Assembly (NCBI RefSeq): GCF_009663145.1
Contig: NZ_VKHR01000045.1
Coordinates: forward strand, 3,871 to 45,076
DNA: 41,206 nt
From: Shewanella sp. TC10
GTDB taxonomy: Bacteria; Pseudomonadota; Gammaproteobacteria; Enterobacterales; Shewanellaceae
Reading direction: 5' to 3'
The position numbers and the translations under genes are program-made. Below are positions 16,739 through 25,636 of the stretch, in pieces. Position 1 is the stretch's first letter; each line of letters begins with the position of its first letter. Below the pieces are notes generated by a model. That model made no database searches. It was not told the origin of the DNA and worked only from the letters and a program-made list of their open reading frames with translations.

Positions 16739-17512
16739 ATGAAATTATTAAAGAAAAGTACCTTAGCCATTGCAACGTGTATGACATTGGTTTTATCAGC
16801 AGGCAGTTTTGCTGCTCAAAATGTAGAAAGCGATGTTGAAAAACAGTCTTACAGCATGGGCGCTTCTATTGGTAATTACCTATCAAGCCAAATTTATAAC
16901 CAAACAGAACTTGGCGCTCAAATTAATGTTCAATTGGTGATTGACGGTGTGATTGACGCGCTTAAAAACCAGCAAAAAATGTCAGATGAAGAAGTACTGA
17001 CTTACTTGAATGAGCGCAGTGAATTACTGAACTTATTAAACGAACAAAAAGTAAAGCAAATCGCCCTTGAAAGTAAAAAAGCCAGTGAAGCATTCTTAGC
17101 TCAGAACAAAAATAAAGCTGGCGTGACCATTACCGAAACCGGTCTGCAGTACGAAGTGATCAAAATGGGTGAAGGGGTTAAACCACAACCTGAAGATGTG
17201 GTGACGGTGAAGTACAAAGGCACCTTAGTTGACGGTACTGTTTTTGATGAAACAACAGACCCTGTTCGTTTTGCATTATTAACAGCTATTCCTGGTTGGG
17301 AAGAGGGTCTTCGTCTTATGCCTGCTGGGTCAACTTTCCGTTTTGCTATCCCTTCTGAGCTGGCTTATGGCGAAGAAGGCGCAGGTCAAATTCCTGGTGA
17401 TACCGCATTGATTTTTGAAGTTGAATTAGTCAAGTCAGAAAAGCCAAGTGAGAACGCAAAAGGTATGGGCCTTAGTGGTATGGGCATGGATGGCATGATG
17501 GGCGCTCACTAG
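16739..17512 (+). CDS. FKBP-type peptidyl-prolyl isomerase (FkpA/MccB-like)
   Basis: 257 residues. Signal peptide (cleavage near SFAAQ), then an FKBP N-terminal dimerisation region (KQSYSMGASIGNYL to about residue 115), and an FKBP catalytic domain (TETGLQYEVI, VTVKYKGTLVDGTVFDET, PGWEEGLRLMPAGS, IPSELAYGEEGAG). It catalyses prolyl isomerisation in the periplasm. Wolinella mcc clusters also encode a prolyl isomerase (MccB), so it likely helps fold SirA. The last 25 residues are rich in Met and Gly and end in His (GMDGMMGAH), unusual for FkpA; a metal-contact role is possible but unproven. The start has AGAGAGTG upstream. Confidence 0.92.
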   Translation: MKLLKKSTLAIATCMTLVLSAGSFAAQNVESDVEKQSYSMGASIGNYLSSQIYNQTELGAQINVQLVIDGVIDALKNQQKMSDEEVLTYLNERSELLNLLNEQKVKQIALESKKASEAFLAQNKNKAGVTITETGLQYEVIKMGEGVKPQPEDVVTVKYKGTLVDGTVFDETTDPVRFALLTAIPGWEEGLRLMPAGSTFRFAIPSELAYGEEGAGQIPGDTALIFEVELVKSEKPSENAKGMGLSGMGMDGMMGAH

Positions 17513-17585
17513 GCGTTTAAACAGAGGGTGGTCGCTGATAATTCAGATATTACCCATTAATTAATTTAAGAAAGAAGAGACACTT

Positions 17586-18314
17586 ATGAATATTCTGGCC
17601 TTAGGTATAGCAGTATGTCTGAGTATATTTATCGGACTCTTCTGGATTCATCACAGTGTATATAACCGTAATTTGAGCAGCGCTGTGATGAAACAATCCA
17701 ATAGAGTGACCGAAGGCAGCCAAGTTGAGCATGATGAGCTCAACACCGCTGGTTCTTACCAATATCCATTATGGATGTCGGTTGCTGTATTGATCTTTTC
17801 GTTATCTATATATGCCAGTGGAGGACATTTCCAAGGTTGGGATGAAGGTCAGGCAGATGATTCAGTCGATTACTTGATTGCAGCCCAAATTACTAAAGGT
17901 CGCGATCAAGTTCAGCAGCAACCACAAAATGAAATGGCACTAGTGGCGCTTGCGCAATCTTATGCAGAGGGCGGTTTGTATGGCGACTCTGTTGATACGT
18001 TAGCCCAGGTCATCGAGTTAGGTGGTGCTGATGCCAGGATATTAGGCATGCAAGCTACATCAATGTACTACCGTGATGGTCGCAGGTTTACCCCTGAGGC
18101 GCAGAAGGTGATTGATACCGCGCTGAATTTACAACGTGATGAGCTTAATACCCGGATGCTATTAGCAACAGATGCTTATTTGAATGGTCAGTTTACGACT
18201 GCCATTGAGCATTGGCGCATTGTACTGACCAACCAAACTCAACCTTTTAATAGACAATCTATTAATAACGCAATTATGAAAGCCGAATTTAAATTGGATG
18301 AATTGAATCGTTAA
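17586..18314 (+). CDS. sirG: TPR haem lyase subunit (CcmI/NrfG-like, SirG type)
   Basis: 242 residues. Two membrane segments (residues 2-22 and about 60-78) flank a short loop, and a periplasmic TPR domain follows from about residue 100 (NEMALVALAQSYAEGGLYGDSVDTLAQVIELGG, ELNTRMLLATDAYLNGQFTTAIEHWRIVL). This is the architecture of CcmI and of NrfG-like proteins, which bind the C-terminus of apocytochromes and present them to CcmF/CcmH. It should complete the CcmF-CcmH-TPR lyase whose other subunits are in the leftward arm. Start supported by AAGAAGAGA. The symbol is from memory of the MR-1 locus and is less certain than the function. Confidence 0.85.
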   Translation: MNILALGIAVCLSIFIGLFWIHHSVYNRNLSSAVMKQSNRVTEGSQVEHDELNTAGSYQYPLWMSVAVLIFSLSIYASGGHFQGWDEGQADDSVDYLIAAQITKGRDQVQQQPQNEMALVALAQSYAEGGLYGDSVDTLAQVIELGGADARILGMQATSMYYRDGRRFTPEAQKVIDTALNLQRDELNTRMLLATDAYLNGQFTTAIEHWRIVLTNQTQPFNRQSINNAIMKAEFKLDELNR

Positions 18315-18382
18315 TTTCGTCATTTGAATTTGCAGCGAACCAATAAAAACCAGTCAGCCACGGCTGAACTAGGGAGGATGTT

Positions 18383-19090
18383 GTGAGTGAAAATATAGAA
18401 AGACGGAGGTTTCTAAAAGGCATTGGAGCTGCTTCTTTAATTTTGGGCCCTATGGGTTGTACCTCAGTTGAAGATGACAGTAAAAATGCTAACAAGCCTC
18501 ATTACGTCATGGTGTTTGATCAAAATAAATGTGTCGGTTGTGGTGATTGTAAAGCGGCATGTAATGTCGCTAACAACTTACCTGACGGCAAGTCGAAACT
18601 GTTGATGGAACATCAGTCTGGCGGCGTAGAAGGACAAGCATGTCCTCATTGTGGAAAAGAGAAATGTAATTGCGAACGTAAGTTTGTACGTGTCTCTTGT
18701 CAGCAATGTAAAAACGCCCCATGTGTCAGTGTATGTCCTACGGGAGCTGCACATAAAGATCCTGAAACTGGGATCGTTACTATGGACGCGAGTAAGTGTG
18801 CAGGTTGTAAATATTGTATTGGCGCCTGCCCATACAATGCACGTTTCATCAATGAAGAAACTGATGTAGCCGATAACTGCGATTTCTGTTTGAACAGCAA
18901 GTTATCAAAAGGTGAGTTACCTGCTTGTGTACAACAGTGTAAATATGATGCTTTGGTCTTTGGTGATGCTAATGATCCGAACTCATACGTTAATAAATTA
19001 TTAGCGGTAAAAGACTCTGTTCGCATGAAGCCACAGTTTGGTACTGAGCCAAGCCTTCGTTACATTCCAGTTGTTAAGTTGGGGGTATAA
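18383..19090 (+). CDS. sirC: NrfC/MccC-like Fe-S subunit of the quinol oxidase (SirC)
   Basis: 235 residues from GTG at 18383, with GGGAGG upstream. The N-terminus ERRRFLKGIGAASLI is a twin-arginine signal, so the protein is folded with clusters before export. Four cysteine groups for [4Fe-4S] clusters are visible: CVGCGDCKAAC (from Cys50), CPHC...CQQCKNAPCVSVCP, CAGCKYCIGACP and CDFC...CVQQC. The family partners NrfD-like membrane proteins and passes electrons from menaquinol to periplasmic multihaem reductases. Here the acceptor should be SirA. sirD starts one base after its stop. A Cys after LILGPMG could resemble a lipobox, but Tat export is the better reading. Confidence 0.93.
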   Translation: MSENIERRRFLKGIGAASLILGPMGCTSVEDDSKNANKPHYVMVFDQNKCVGCGDCKAACNVANNLPDGKSKLLMEHQSGGVEGQACPHCGKEKCNCERKFVRVSCQQCKNAPCVSVCPTGAAHKDPETGIVTMDASKCAGCKYCIGACPYNARFINEETDVADNCDFCLNSKLSKGELPACVQQCKYDALVFGDANDPNSYVNKLLAVKDSVRMKPQFGTEPSLRYIPVVKLGV

Positions 19091-19091
19091 G

Positions 19092-20039
19092 ATGGACGGT
19101 TCAATGGAATTTACCATGGGCTTATCTGAAGGTGTTGCTTGGCCTTGGCCAATTGCGGTTTACCTTTTTTTAGCTGGTATTTCGGGTGGTTCTTTAGTGG
19201 TGGCGCTAGCTATTCGCTTCTTTAAAGGGCAAACCGGTAATACACCTCTGTACAAGGCAGCGAGTTTAATCTCATTCGTGACGATTGCATTAGGTATGTT
19301 ATGTCTGGTTTTAGATTTAACTAACCCATTGTTCTTCTGGCGTATCTTGGTGTTTTACAACTTCACTTCAGTGATGTCTGTTGGGGTTATTGCACTGTGT
19401 GTGTATATCCCGCTGACCGCTGTGCTGTGTTTGTATGCCTTTGAAGATGAAATCAAGTCAATCCCTGCACTGAGCATTTTATTGCCAATAATTAACATGC
19501 TTAAGCCAATTCGCAAGCCTTGCGAAGTGACGGTGTTAATTCTTGCTGCTGCAGTGTGTGCTTATACCGGTTTCTTGATTTCTGCGCTAATCCGTTTCCC
19601 GTTAATCAATACGGCAGTATTACCTGCACTATTTATTGCATCGGGTGTATCAGCGGGTGCTGCAGCGTCAAAAATGTTGTCTGTTTTCTTGTTTAAAGAA
19701 GACATTCATAGCAGTGAACTTAAAATCCTTCATGGGGCTGAATGGCCAATCATGATCGCGGAGATTTTGTTTATTTGTATGATTGCGATGTCTCTTGCGA
19801 CAGGGAATGCAGGTGCACAATCTGCGTTTGCAGCGTTTACATCTGGCGTGTGGGCTAACTTGTTCTGGATTGGTGTTGTGGGTATTGGGTTCTTAGGACC
19901 TATCTTACTCAACTTTGCTACGGGTAAAACATTTAGTCATTCGGCTAAAGCCTTTTACCTTTCAGGCGTGTGTGCCATTAGCGGCATGATGTGTTTACGT
20001 CTGTTTATCCTATATGCAGGACAAACATACGCAATTTAA
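19092..20039 (+). CDS. sirD: NrfD/PsrC-like menaquinol oxidase membrane subunit (SirD)
   Basis: 315 residues from ATG 19092, one base after the sirC stop; a longer in-frame reading begins inside sirC and is rejected. It is polytopic (about eight hydrophobic helices) with the NrfD-type N-terminus GLSEGVAWPWPIAVYLFLAGISGGSL. It should oxidise menaquinol in the membrane and hand electrons to SirC. This matches the published observation that sulfite respiration in S. oneidensis needs menaquinone but not CymA. Tight coupling with sirC indicates translation of a stoichiometric complex. A terminator-like inverted repeat follows at 20047-20102. Confidence 0.93.
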   Translation: MDGSMEFTMGLSEGVAWPWPIAVYLFLAGISGGSLVVALAIRFFKGQTGNTPLYKAASLISFVTIALGMLCLVLDLTNPLFFWRILVFYNFTSVMSVGVIALCVYIPLTAVLCLYAFEDEIKSIPALSILLPIINMLKPIRKPCEVTVLILAAAVCAYTGFLISALIRFPLINTAVLPALFIASGVSAGAAASKMLSVFLFKEDIHSSELKILHGAEWPIMIAEILFICMIAMSLATGNAGAQSAFAAFTSGVWANLFWIGVVGIGFLGPILLNFATGKTFSHSAKAFYLSGVCAISGMMCLRLFILYAGQTYAI

Positions 20040-20046
20040 GTTTGCC

Positions 20047-20102
20047 AGAATCACCCTTAAGCCACATGACTTCCCTTAGTTATTTTTAAGGGTGATTCTT
20101 TT
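20047..20102 (+). terminator. Long-loop terminator after sirD
   Basis: AGAATCACCCTTAA (20047-20060) pairs with TTAAGGGTGATTCT (20086-20099) and is followed by TTTT. The 25-base loop makes it less usual, but the 14-base stem is perfect. It may separate the respiratory genes from the copper genes. Confidence 0.72.
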
Positions 20103-20142
20103 TAAAGTTAACGTTTATCCAGTGTGTGAGTTGGAAATTTAT

Positions 20143-20646
20143 ATGAAGAAAATACTAGCGCTATTGCTATTACTGCCATTGTTATTTGCTTGTACCCCAG
20201 AAAAAGTCGTGGCAGAGCTTGATAGTCACGCCCATGGAATTCATGACCATGATCGCTGCAATATGTGCGGGATGATGATCACCAAATACCCAGGACCTAA
20301 GGGTCAATTACAGCTTAATAACGTCGAGGCTAATCCCTCTTTTTGCTCGACTCGCGATATGTTCAGCTTTTTACTGCAACCTGAAAATGCCCGTCAGGTG
20401 AACCAAGTGTGGGTACACGATATGGCAGCCACTTCTTGGGAAGATCCTCAAGACGAATTTTTCATTGATGGCAAAACAGCGACTTATGTTTATGGCACAA
20501 GCAAAAAAGCGGTAATGGGGCCTGCTGTAGCTTCGTTTAGCACTCCTGAAGCTGCTGAAAAGTTTGCTGAAGAATATGGTGGCGCAGTGCTTGAATTTGA
20601 CGAGATTACTATTGAATTATTAGGTGAAGGAATGGGACATCATTAA
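20143..20646 (+). CDS. NosL-like copper lipoprotein of the sir locus
   Basis: 167 residues from ATG 20143; the frame opens earlier but this start has a lipoprotein signal with lipobox LLFAC. The conserved NosL motif CNMCGMMI is present with a downstream FCSTRDMFSFLL. In N2O reductase systems NosL binds Cu(I) and delivers it. Ahead of the motif lies a His-rich stretch, HAHGIHDHD, which can add metal sites. Since MccA-type sulfite reductase contains one Cu(I), this gene and the following Nos-like genes are the likely copper loading path for SirA. No N2O reductase gene is in the window. Confidence 0.88.
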   Translation: MKKILALLLLLPLLFACTPEKVVAELDSHAHGIHDHDRCNMCGMMITKYPGPKGQLQLNNVEANPSFCSTRDMFSFLLQPENARQVNQVWVHDMAATSWEDPQDEFFIDGKTATYVYGTSKKAVMGPAVASFSTPEAAEKFAEEYGGAVLEFDEITIELLGEGMGHH

Positions 20647-20798
20647 TTGATGATTCGATGACTTCGTTTTATTCAGCATTGTTAATGACGGATAAATCGA
20701 ACACGTTCAACCGGTTTGTTTACGCTTTTTGATTATGCCTATTATTGTAAATATGGTTATAAATCTCATGATCACTTTATGACTAAAAAGGATAAACA

Positions 20799-22259
20799 AT
20801 GTGGGCAAAAGTGAGAAATGAGATGAAAAAATATGTTGTTCAATCTTGGCTAATACTGGGCGTTTCTTTAACGTCTTTTGCCTTTGCTGAACCCGTTGTT
20901 GAACAGGATATTACGCCACTACAACGTCTCATTAATGATGCCCACCCTCACGATACTATTTTGCTAGAAGATCAAACATACAGTGGCAATGTCGTGATTA
21001 AAAAACCACTTACCTTAATAGGGCAACCTGGGACGATTATAGATGCCCAGGGCGTTGGCAGTGCTATTACCATTGCGACTAACCATGTCCATATTGAACA
21101 ATTGATGATTTTGAATTGGGGAGCTGATCAATATGAGCTGGACTCAGGAGTCTTGCTTAATGATGGCGTGACTGAAGTCACCATATTTAATAACGACCTG
21201 ATTGGTAACGGCTTTGGGGTTAGAGCTGATAATACTCATCATATTGAAATCTCTCATAACCGCATTCAAGGCAACGCTAACATGTTTGTTTTAGATAGAG
21301 GTGATGGCATCTATTTAAAACGCGTTGATCATGCTGTGATGAATGGCAATGTGATTACAGATGTCAGAGACGGTATCTATTTAGAGTCTGGTAAACATAG
21401 CTTAGTTAAAAACAATCAATTTTCTGAACAACAATACGGTATTCATTATATGTATACCGAAGGTGATGAAGCTTTCAATAATATTTCAACCAATGTTGAT
21501 GGTGGTTATGCATTGATGAATTCAAAGCGAATTAATTTACACCATAACCAAGTTGATAATGCGGCGACTTTTGGCGTGTTATTAAACATGACCAATGACT
21601 CAGACATACACGCAAATCGAGTCAATAATATCATTAATGCAAACCCTAAAATGCCAACAGGTGACGAAGGTAAAAGCATGTTCATTTATGGCGCTCGTGA
21701 TAACCGTGTTTATGATAACGAGTTTGCTAATAGCGAAATTGGCATATACATGGCGATGGGCGGAGAAGGGAATCAAATTTTTCGCAATCAGTTTGTTAAT
21801 AATCAAGCTCAAGTCAAATATGTCGGCGATACCAAGGTTGAATGGAGTCACAACGAACAAGGCAACTACTGGAGTGGTTTTATCGGTTGGGATCGCTCAG
21901 GAAACGGTATTAGTGAGCAGCCTTATCAACCTAGTGATCATTTAGATCGTTTGTACTGGCTTTACCCAGAAGCACATTTTTTATTAAAAAGTCCGGTGGC
22001 TTCATTGCTTCGTTGGACACAGCAACAGTTTCAAATTATGCCTGAGGTAGGAGTAGTGGATAGTTTCCCTATGATGCAACCTGCGGAAAATCCAAACATT
22101 GGTTATGCGGCCGAGTTGGTGGATAACCCTGCGGATATTGCTACAAATAAACGAGCCGTGCGATCAACTTTTTCCTCAACTAAGCCCTTAACTCTTTCAA
22201 AACCCCTGTCTCAGCAAAGAGTTTTTGCTCCATCTTCTGAGAAGTCGTTAAGTAAATAG
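20799..22259 (+). CDS. NosD-like periplasmic beta-helix copper maturation protein
   Basis: 486 residues from ATG 20799 (AAAAGGATAAAC upstream); the ATG at 20823 is an alternative giving a tidier signal peptide (cleavage near FAFAEP). The body is a right-handed parallel beta-helix of short repeats, many of the type NNxIxxNxxGV/I (for example NDLIGNGFGVRAD, VITDVRDGIYLESG), as in NosD/CASH carbohydrate-binding-like proteins. The GNYWSGFIGWDRSGNGISEQPY segment is characteristic of NosD. NosD works with the NosFY ABC transporter and NosL to load copper. It ends four bases before the NosF-like gene. The C-terminal 60 residues look disordered and Ser/Pro-rich. Confidence 0.88.
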   Translation: MWAKVRNEMKKYVVQSWLILGVSLTSFAFAEPVVEQDITPLQRLINDAHPHDTILLEDQTYSGNVVIKKPLTLIGQPGTIIDAQGVGSAITIATNHVHIEQLMILNWGADQYELDSGVLLNDGVTEVTIFNNDLIGNGFGVRADNTHHIEISHNRIQGNANMFVLDRGDGIYLKRVDHAVMNGNVITDVRDGIYLESGKHSLVKNNQFSEQQYGIHYMYTEGDEAFNNISTNVDGGYALMNSKRINLHHNQVDNAATFGVLLNMTNDSDIHANRVNNIINANPKMPTGDEGKSMFIYGARDNRVYDNEFANSEIGIYMAMGGEGNQIFRNQFVNNQAQVKYVGDTKVEWSHNEQGNYWSGFIGWDRSGNGISEQPYQPSDHLDRLYWLYPEAHFLLKSPVASLLRWTQQQFQIMPEVGVVDSFPMMQPAENPNIGYAAELVDNPADIATNKRAVRSTFSSTKPLTLSKPLSQQRVFAPSSEKSLSK

Positions 22260-22263
22260 GTTT

Positions 22264-23166
22264 ATGTCTATGAATTCAGTTATTCAGGTTCAAAATCTCG
22301 TTAAGCAGTACGGTGATTTTACTGCTGTCGATGATGTTAGTTTGCAGGTTGATGCTGGTGAGACCTTAGCGTTACTGGGCCATAATGGCGCAGGTAAATC
22401 TAGTTTGATTAAAATGCTATTAGGCATTATTAAGCCAACCTCTGGTCAAATAACCATGATGGGCAAAACAGTTACCCACGCAAAAGATCGTCGTCAAATC
22501 AACTTAGGCTACTTACCAGAAAACATCAGTTTGTATGAGAAGCTAACGGGAAAAGAAGTATTGAGTTATTTTGCAGCCTTAAAGCGGATAGATAAATCAA
22601 AAGTCTTGCAAGTGCTGGCTGATTTTGGGCTTGAACATGCTCAGGATAAAGCGGTGAAAAGCTATTCAAAAGGGATGAAGCAACGTTTAGGGTTTGCTCA
22701 GGCTATTTTGTCTTCTCCCGATATTTTGTTGCTCGATGAACCCACAGTAGGGCTCGATCCACAAGCTTCATTATTTATGTATCAAAAGATCGCTGATCTT
22801 AAGCAGCAAGGTTGTGCAATTGTAGTATGCACCCATGAATTGGCAGTGGTTGAAGATAATATTGACCGAGCTTTTATCATGGCGGATGGCAAAAAGCTGG
22901 CAAGCGGCAGTTTAGATACACTTCGTCAATCCACCGATTTGAAGGTGCATTTTAAAGGTGAGGAAATTAATCAAGCCATAGCAAAAGATGAGTTTTTGAA
23001 TACTTTGTCAGTCAATAATCAGTTAATGATCCATCAGGTTGATAAACCACGAGTGATGGAATATCTCACCAAGCATTGCGGTGTATATAACTTCTCGATA
23101 GAAGAGCCTGGTTTAAGTGATATTTATCACCACTGTATGAGCAAAAGTCAGCTTAGCGCTGCTTGA
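22264..23166 (+). CDS. NosF-like ABC transporter ATPase
   Basis: 300 residues. ABC ATPase with Walker A GHNGAGKS, Q-loop LPENIS, signature YSKGMKQRLGFAQ, Walker B LLLDEPTVGLDP and the H-loop His in VVCTHELAV. The LGYLPENISLYEKLTGKE segment is typical of NosF and related ABC-2 exporter ATPases. It should energise the NosY-like permease encoded nine bases downstream and act with NosD-like and NosL-like proteins in SirA copper-site maturation. Two start codons (22264 and 22270) are possible; the first is used here. An 80-residue C-terminal domain follows the ATPase core. Confidence 0.92.
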   Translation: MSMNSVIQVQNLVKQYGDFTAVDDVSLQVDAGETLALLGHNGAGKSSLIKMLLGIIKPTSGQITMMGKTVTHAKDRRQINLGYLPENISLYEKLTGKEVLSYFAALKRIDKSKVLQVLADFGLEHAQDKAVKSYSKGMKQRLGFAQAILSSPDILLLDEPTVGLDPQASLFMYQKIADLKQQGCAIVVCTHELAVVEDNIDRAFIMADGKKLASGSLDTLRQSTDLKVHFKGEEINQAIAKDEFLNTLSVNNQLMIHQVDKPRVMEYLTKHCGVYNFSIEEPGLSDIYHHCMSKSQLSAA

Positions 23167-23175
23167 GGAGGTTGG

Positions 23176-23997
23176 ATGTTTACGCCAATTTTAACCATCG
23201 CAGCTAAAGAAATTAAAGACAACTTTCGTAATCGTTGGGTTGTGTTTATCGGTTTAATATTAACCAGCTTAGCTTTGTTAATTACATTTTCAGGTTCTGT
23301 TGTTACAGGTGAACTAGCGGTGCCAGAGCTGCCAATGCTTATGGCGAGTTTAAGTTCAGTAGGCGTGTTTATTTTACCGCTGACGGCGATATTGCTGAGT
23401 TATGACAGTTTTATCGGTGAAGAGGAGTCTGGCACCTTATTGTTGCTATTGTCATACCCATTGAGCCGAAGTCAGATAATTCTCGGTAAGTTTCTCGGAC
23501 ATATTGCTGTTTTAGCTTGCACTATAGTGCTGTCTTTTGGGTTAACTGCTGGGCTTATTCATGTATTTACTGGTACCGAGTTGTCTTTACTATTGCCGCT
23601 ATTTAGCCATTTAGTTTTCAGTAGTATTTTACTGAGTATGTGTTTTGTTTTAGTGGGTTATGTAGTGAGTTTGCAAGTCGTAGAAAAAGCTAAAGCCATT
23701 GCTATTTTACTCTTTATTTGGGTAGTGGTTGTATTGGTTTACGACCTTATTTTGCTCACACTAATGGTGGCAGAAACAGCGCAGCTGTCTAATCAATTAT
23801 TACAGGTCATGATATTACTTAATCCAAGTGATATTTTCCGCGCATTGATGTTAGTTGTCGCCCCTCAATTGGATAATAGCACTAGTCTATCGTCATTAAT
23901 TCAATGGCCATTATCCAGCCTATATGGTGCTTTATTGGTTTGGGTAAGTGTGATGATGATGATTTCAATGTGGTTATTTCAACGTAAGCGTTTGTAA
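23176..23997 (+). CDS. NosY-like ABC-2 permease
   Basis: 273 residues with six hydrophobic segments. The N-terminal IAAKEIKDNFRNRWV and the DSFIGEEESGTLLLLLSYPLSRSQIILGKFLG stretch are diagnostic of the NosY/ABC-2 permease family. GAGGAGG overlaps the end of the ATPase gene and gives a strong ribosome binding site. It is the last gene of the rightward sir arm. The transported molecule is not known even for NosDFY; a sulfur species has been proposed there. Confidence 0.9.
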   Translation: MFTPILTIAAKEIKDNFRNRWVVFIGLILTSLALLITFSGSVVTGELAVPELPMLMASLSSVGVFILPLTAILLSYDSFIGEEESGTLLLLLSYPLSRSQIILGKFLGHIAVLACTIVLSFGLTAGLIHVFTGTELSLLLPLFSHLVFSSILLSMCFVLVGYVVSLQVVEKAKAIAILLFIWVVVVLVYDLILLTLMVAETAQLSNQLLQVMILLNPSDIFRALMLVVAPQLDNSTSLSSLIQWPLSSLYGALLVWVSVMMMISMWLFQRKRL

Positions 23998-24229
23998 CAA
24001 AGGTTTATCCTTGTTACGGATGAGCTGAGCAGCAGTTCATCTTTGAAATTATGATACTGAAGTTTGTATATTAATATTTCATTAAATAAAGTAAAAGAGC
24101 TAAATCATCTAAGTAACTGTATTTTATGGGTTTAAATATCTTAATACTGAGTAGGTAATCACATAATTTTTGTACTGATTAGATTATGATTTTAACAGTT
24201 TTCTCATTAGATCATTAGTGCAAATTTAG

Positions 24230-25528
24230 GTGCAAACAGTGCTCAAAATTACATCATATTTAACACTAGATACTTCAGCCAAGCAGCTGATTAATCATCT
24301 TAATGATGAAAAAACCTCACTGACTTTTTCTGAAAATGCTGTGTTGATTAAATTATTAGATAACAGCGAAGAAATTTGGACTAAAGAGCAACTGCTTGCA
24401 GAGGGTTGGCCCGATAGAGTTGTCGCGCCTACGTCTTTGACCCAATGCATCAGTACTTTACGTCGTAAGCTAGAACCATTTTCTGAGGTTCATTTAAAAG
24501 CCGTTGCAAGGCGCGGTTATCAACTTCATATCAATGAGCGAAGCCATGTCAAAATGGTTTCTTTAAGTGATACCGACACCATTCGAGCTGCTTTTTTAGA
24601 TGTCAGTGTAATGGTTAAAATAGCCGGTGCATTGGTGGTCATTGGTTTGATTATTTATGCTTGGTATCAGTGCGAATATCATAAAGTCTTAAAGCAAACC
24701 TCTTTTTGGAACAGTGATAAACAAGTTGAACTTAATATTGGTGGTATCACCGAAAGTGCGACTTTGCTTTATAAAAACAACACAGATCAATTACATCAAT
24801 CAAAGTGGCAAAAGCACCTTGCCCCAGAAAGTAATGTTGTTCACGGTTTAAATGGTTTTAGTGCCTTTGCACTCACTAACGGTAATCATTACTCCTTTGC
24901 ATCTTGCCCTGGTTATGCCTTAGATGATTGTGACGGTAAGGGCATAATTAATATTACCTCTTTATCGCCAGAGCCAGCAGGCTTAAATATGCGTGAGTTT
25001 GTTCCTCTCAGTAAGGCGATGGAAGAACGTATTCGATATAACCGAGTATTAATCCCACAAAGTAGTGTCGATAATTTTGATGGTGAAATTATTGAGCATC
25101 ATTATCATGCTGATGTGTATTTTCCAATGGCAGGTGAAAAACTCATTCGTGGTGACTTTAGTATTTCTTTGGTTTACGAAGGCGATAAAAGCGGAAAAAT
25201 ATACACCACAACCTGTATCACTGATGAAGACTGTATCACCACGCCTATTAAGTGGAAAACAAGGGGTACTTTTAATCAATATAAGCAGCAGATTGGTGAA
25301 TATGACGTGGATGTTTTTTACACCCAAATCGAGCAAAAAGAGTTTATAAAACCTGATTTTGTTACATCCTCAGCGATGCGGTTTTATCGAGAAATTCGCC
25401 GTATGGACATTCAGGTGACTGAATTGGTGTTTTTCAGGGTCCATCAAACTGACAACACTGCAGTGTGGATATTCCCGTTTATGGATAGTTTAGTTGCTTG
25501 GTCTAAATACGAGAAAGTACAATTCTAG
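24230..25528 (+). CDS. CadC/ToxR-like transmembrane winged-helix regulator
   Basis: 432 residues starting at GTG 24230 (another GTG at 24239 is possible). Residues 5-105 form an OmpR/CadC-type winged helix: LTFSENAVLIKLLDNSEEIWTKEQLLAEGWPDRVV, then the recognition helix TSLTQCISTLRRKLEP, and the wing AVARRGYQLHI. A single membrane helix (about 128-148, KIAGALVVIGLIIYAWY) leads to a periplasmic sensor of about 280 residues that I do not recognise; it contains two CxxxxC-type pairs (CPGYALDDC and CITDEDC). Such proteins bind promoters directly from the membrane. It follows the sir genes in the same direction after 232 bases, so control of sir or a nearby gene is possible but only inferred. Confidence 0.85.
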   Translation: MQTVLKITSYLTLDTSAKQLINHLNDEKTSLTFSENAVLIKLLDNSEEIWTKEQLLAEGWPDRVVAPTSLTQCISTLRRKLEPFSEVHLKAVARRGYQLHINERSHVKMVSLSDTDTIRAAFLDVSVMVKIAGALVVIGLIIYAWYQCEYHKVLKQTSFWNSDKQVELNIGGITESATLLYKNNTDQLHQSKWQKHLAPESNVVHGLNGFSAFALTNGNHYSFASCPGYALDDCDGKGIINITSLSPEPAGLNMREFVPLSKAMEERIRYNRVLIPQSSVDNFDGEIIEHHYHADVYFPMAGEKLIRGDFSISLVYEGDKSGKIYTTTCITDEDCITTPIKWKTRGTFNQYKQQIGEYDVDVFYTQIEQKEFIKPDFVTSSAMRFYREIRRMDIQVTELVFFRVHQTDNTAVWIFPFMDSLVAWSKYEKVQF

Positions 25529-25588
25529 CCATTAGTTTAGCGTACTGATTAATTGAGTTTTAGTGCGAAGAAAATAATGGGGATAAAC

Positions 25589-25615
25589 AAAAGCCGACTA
25601 AAATAGTCGGCTTTT
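25589..25615. terminator. Bidirectional terminator, CadC-like gene versus fre
   Basis: AAAAGCCGACTA / TAGTCGGCTTTT with a three-base loop and T tract on both reading directions, between convergent genes. Confidence 0.9.
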
Positions 25616-25636
25616 TAATGGGTAAATCAATTAGGC

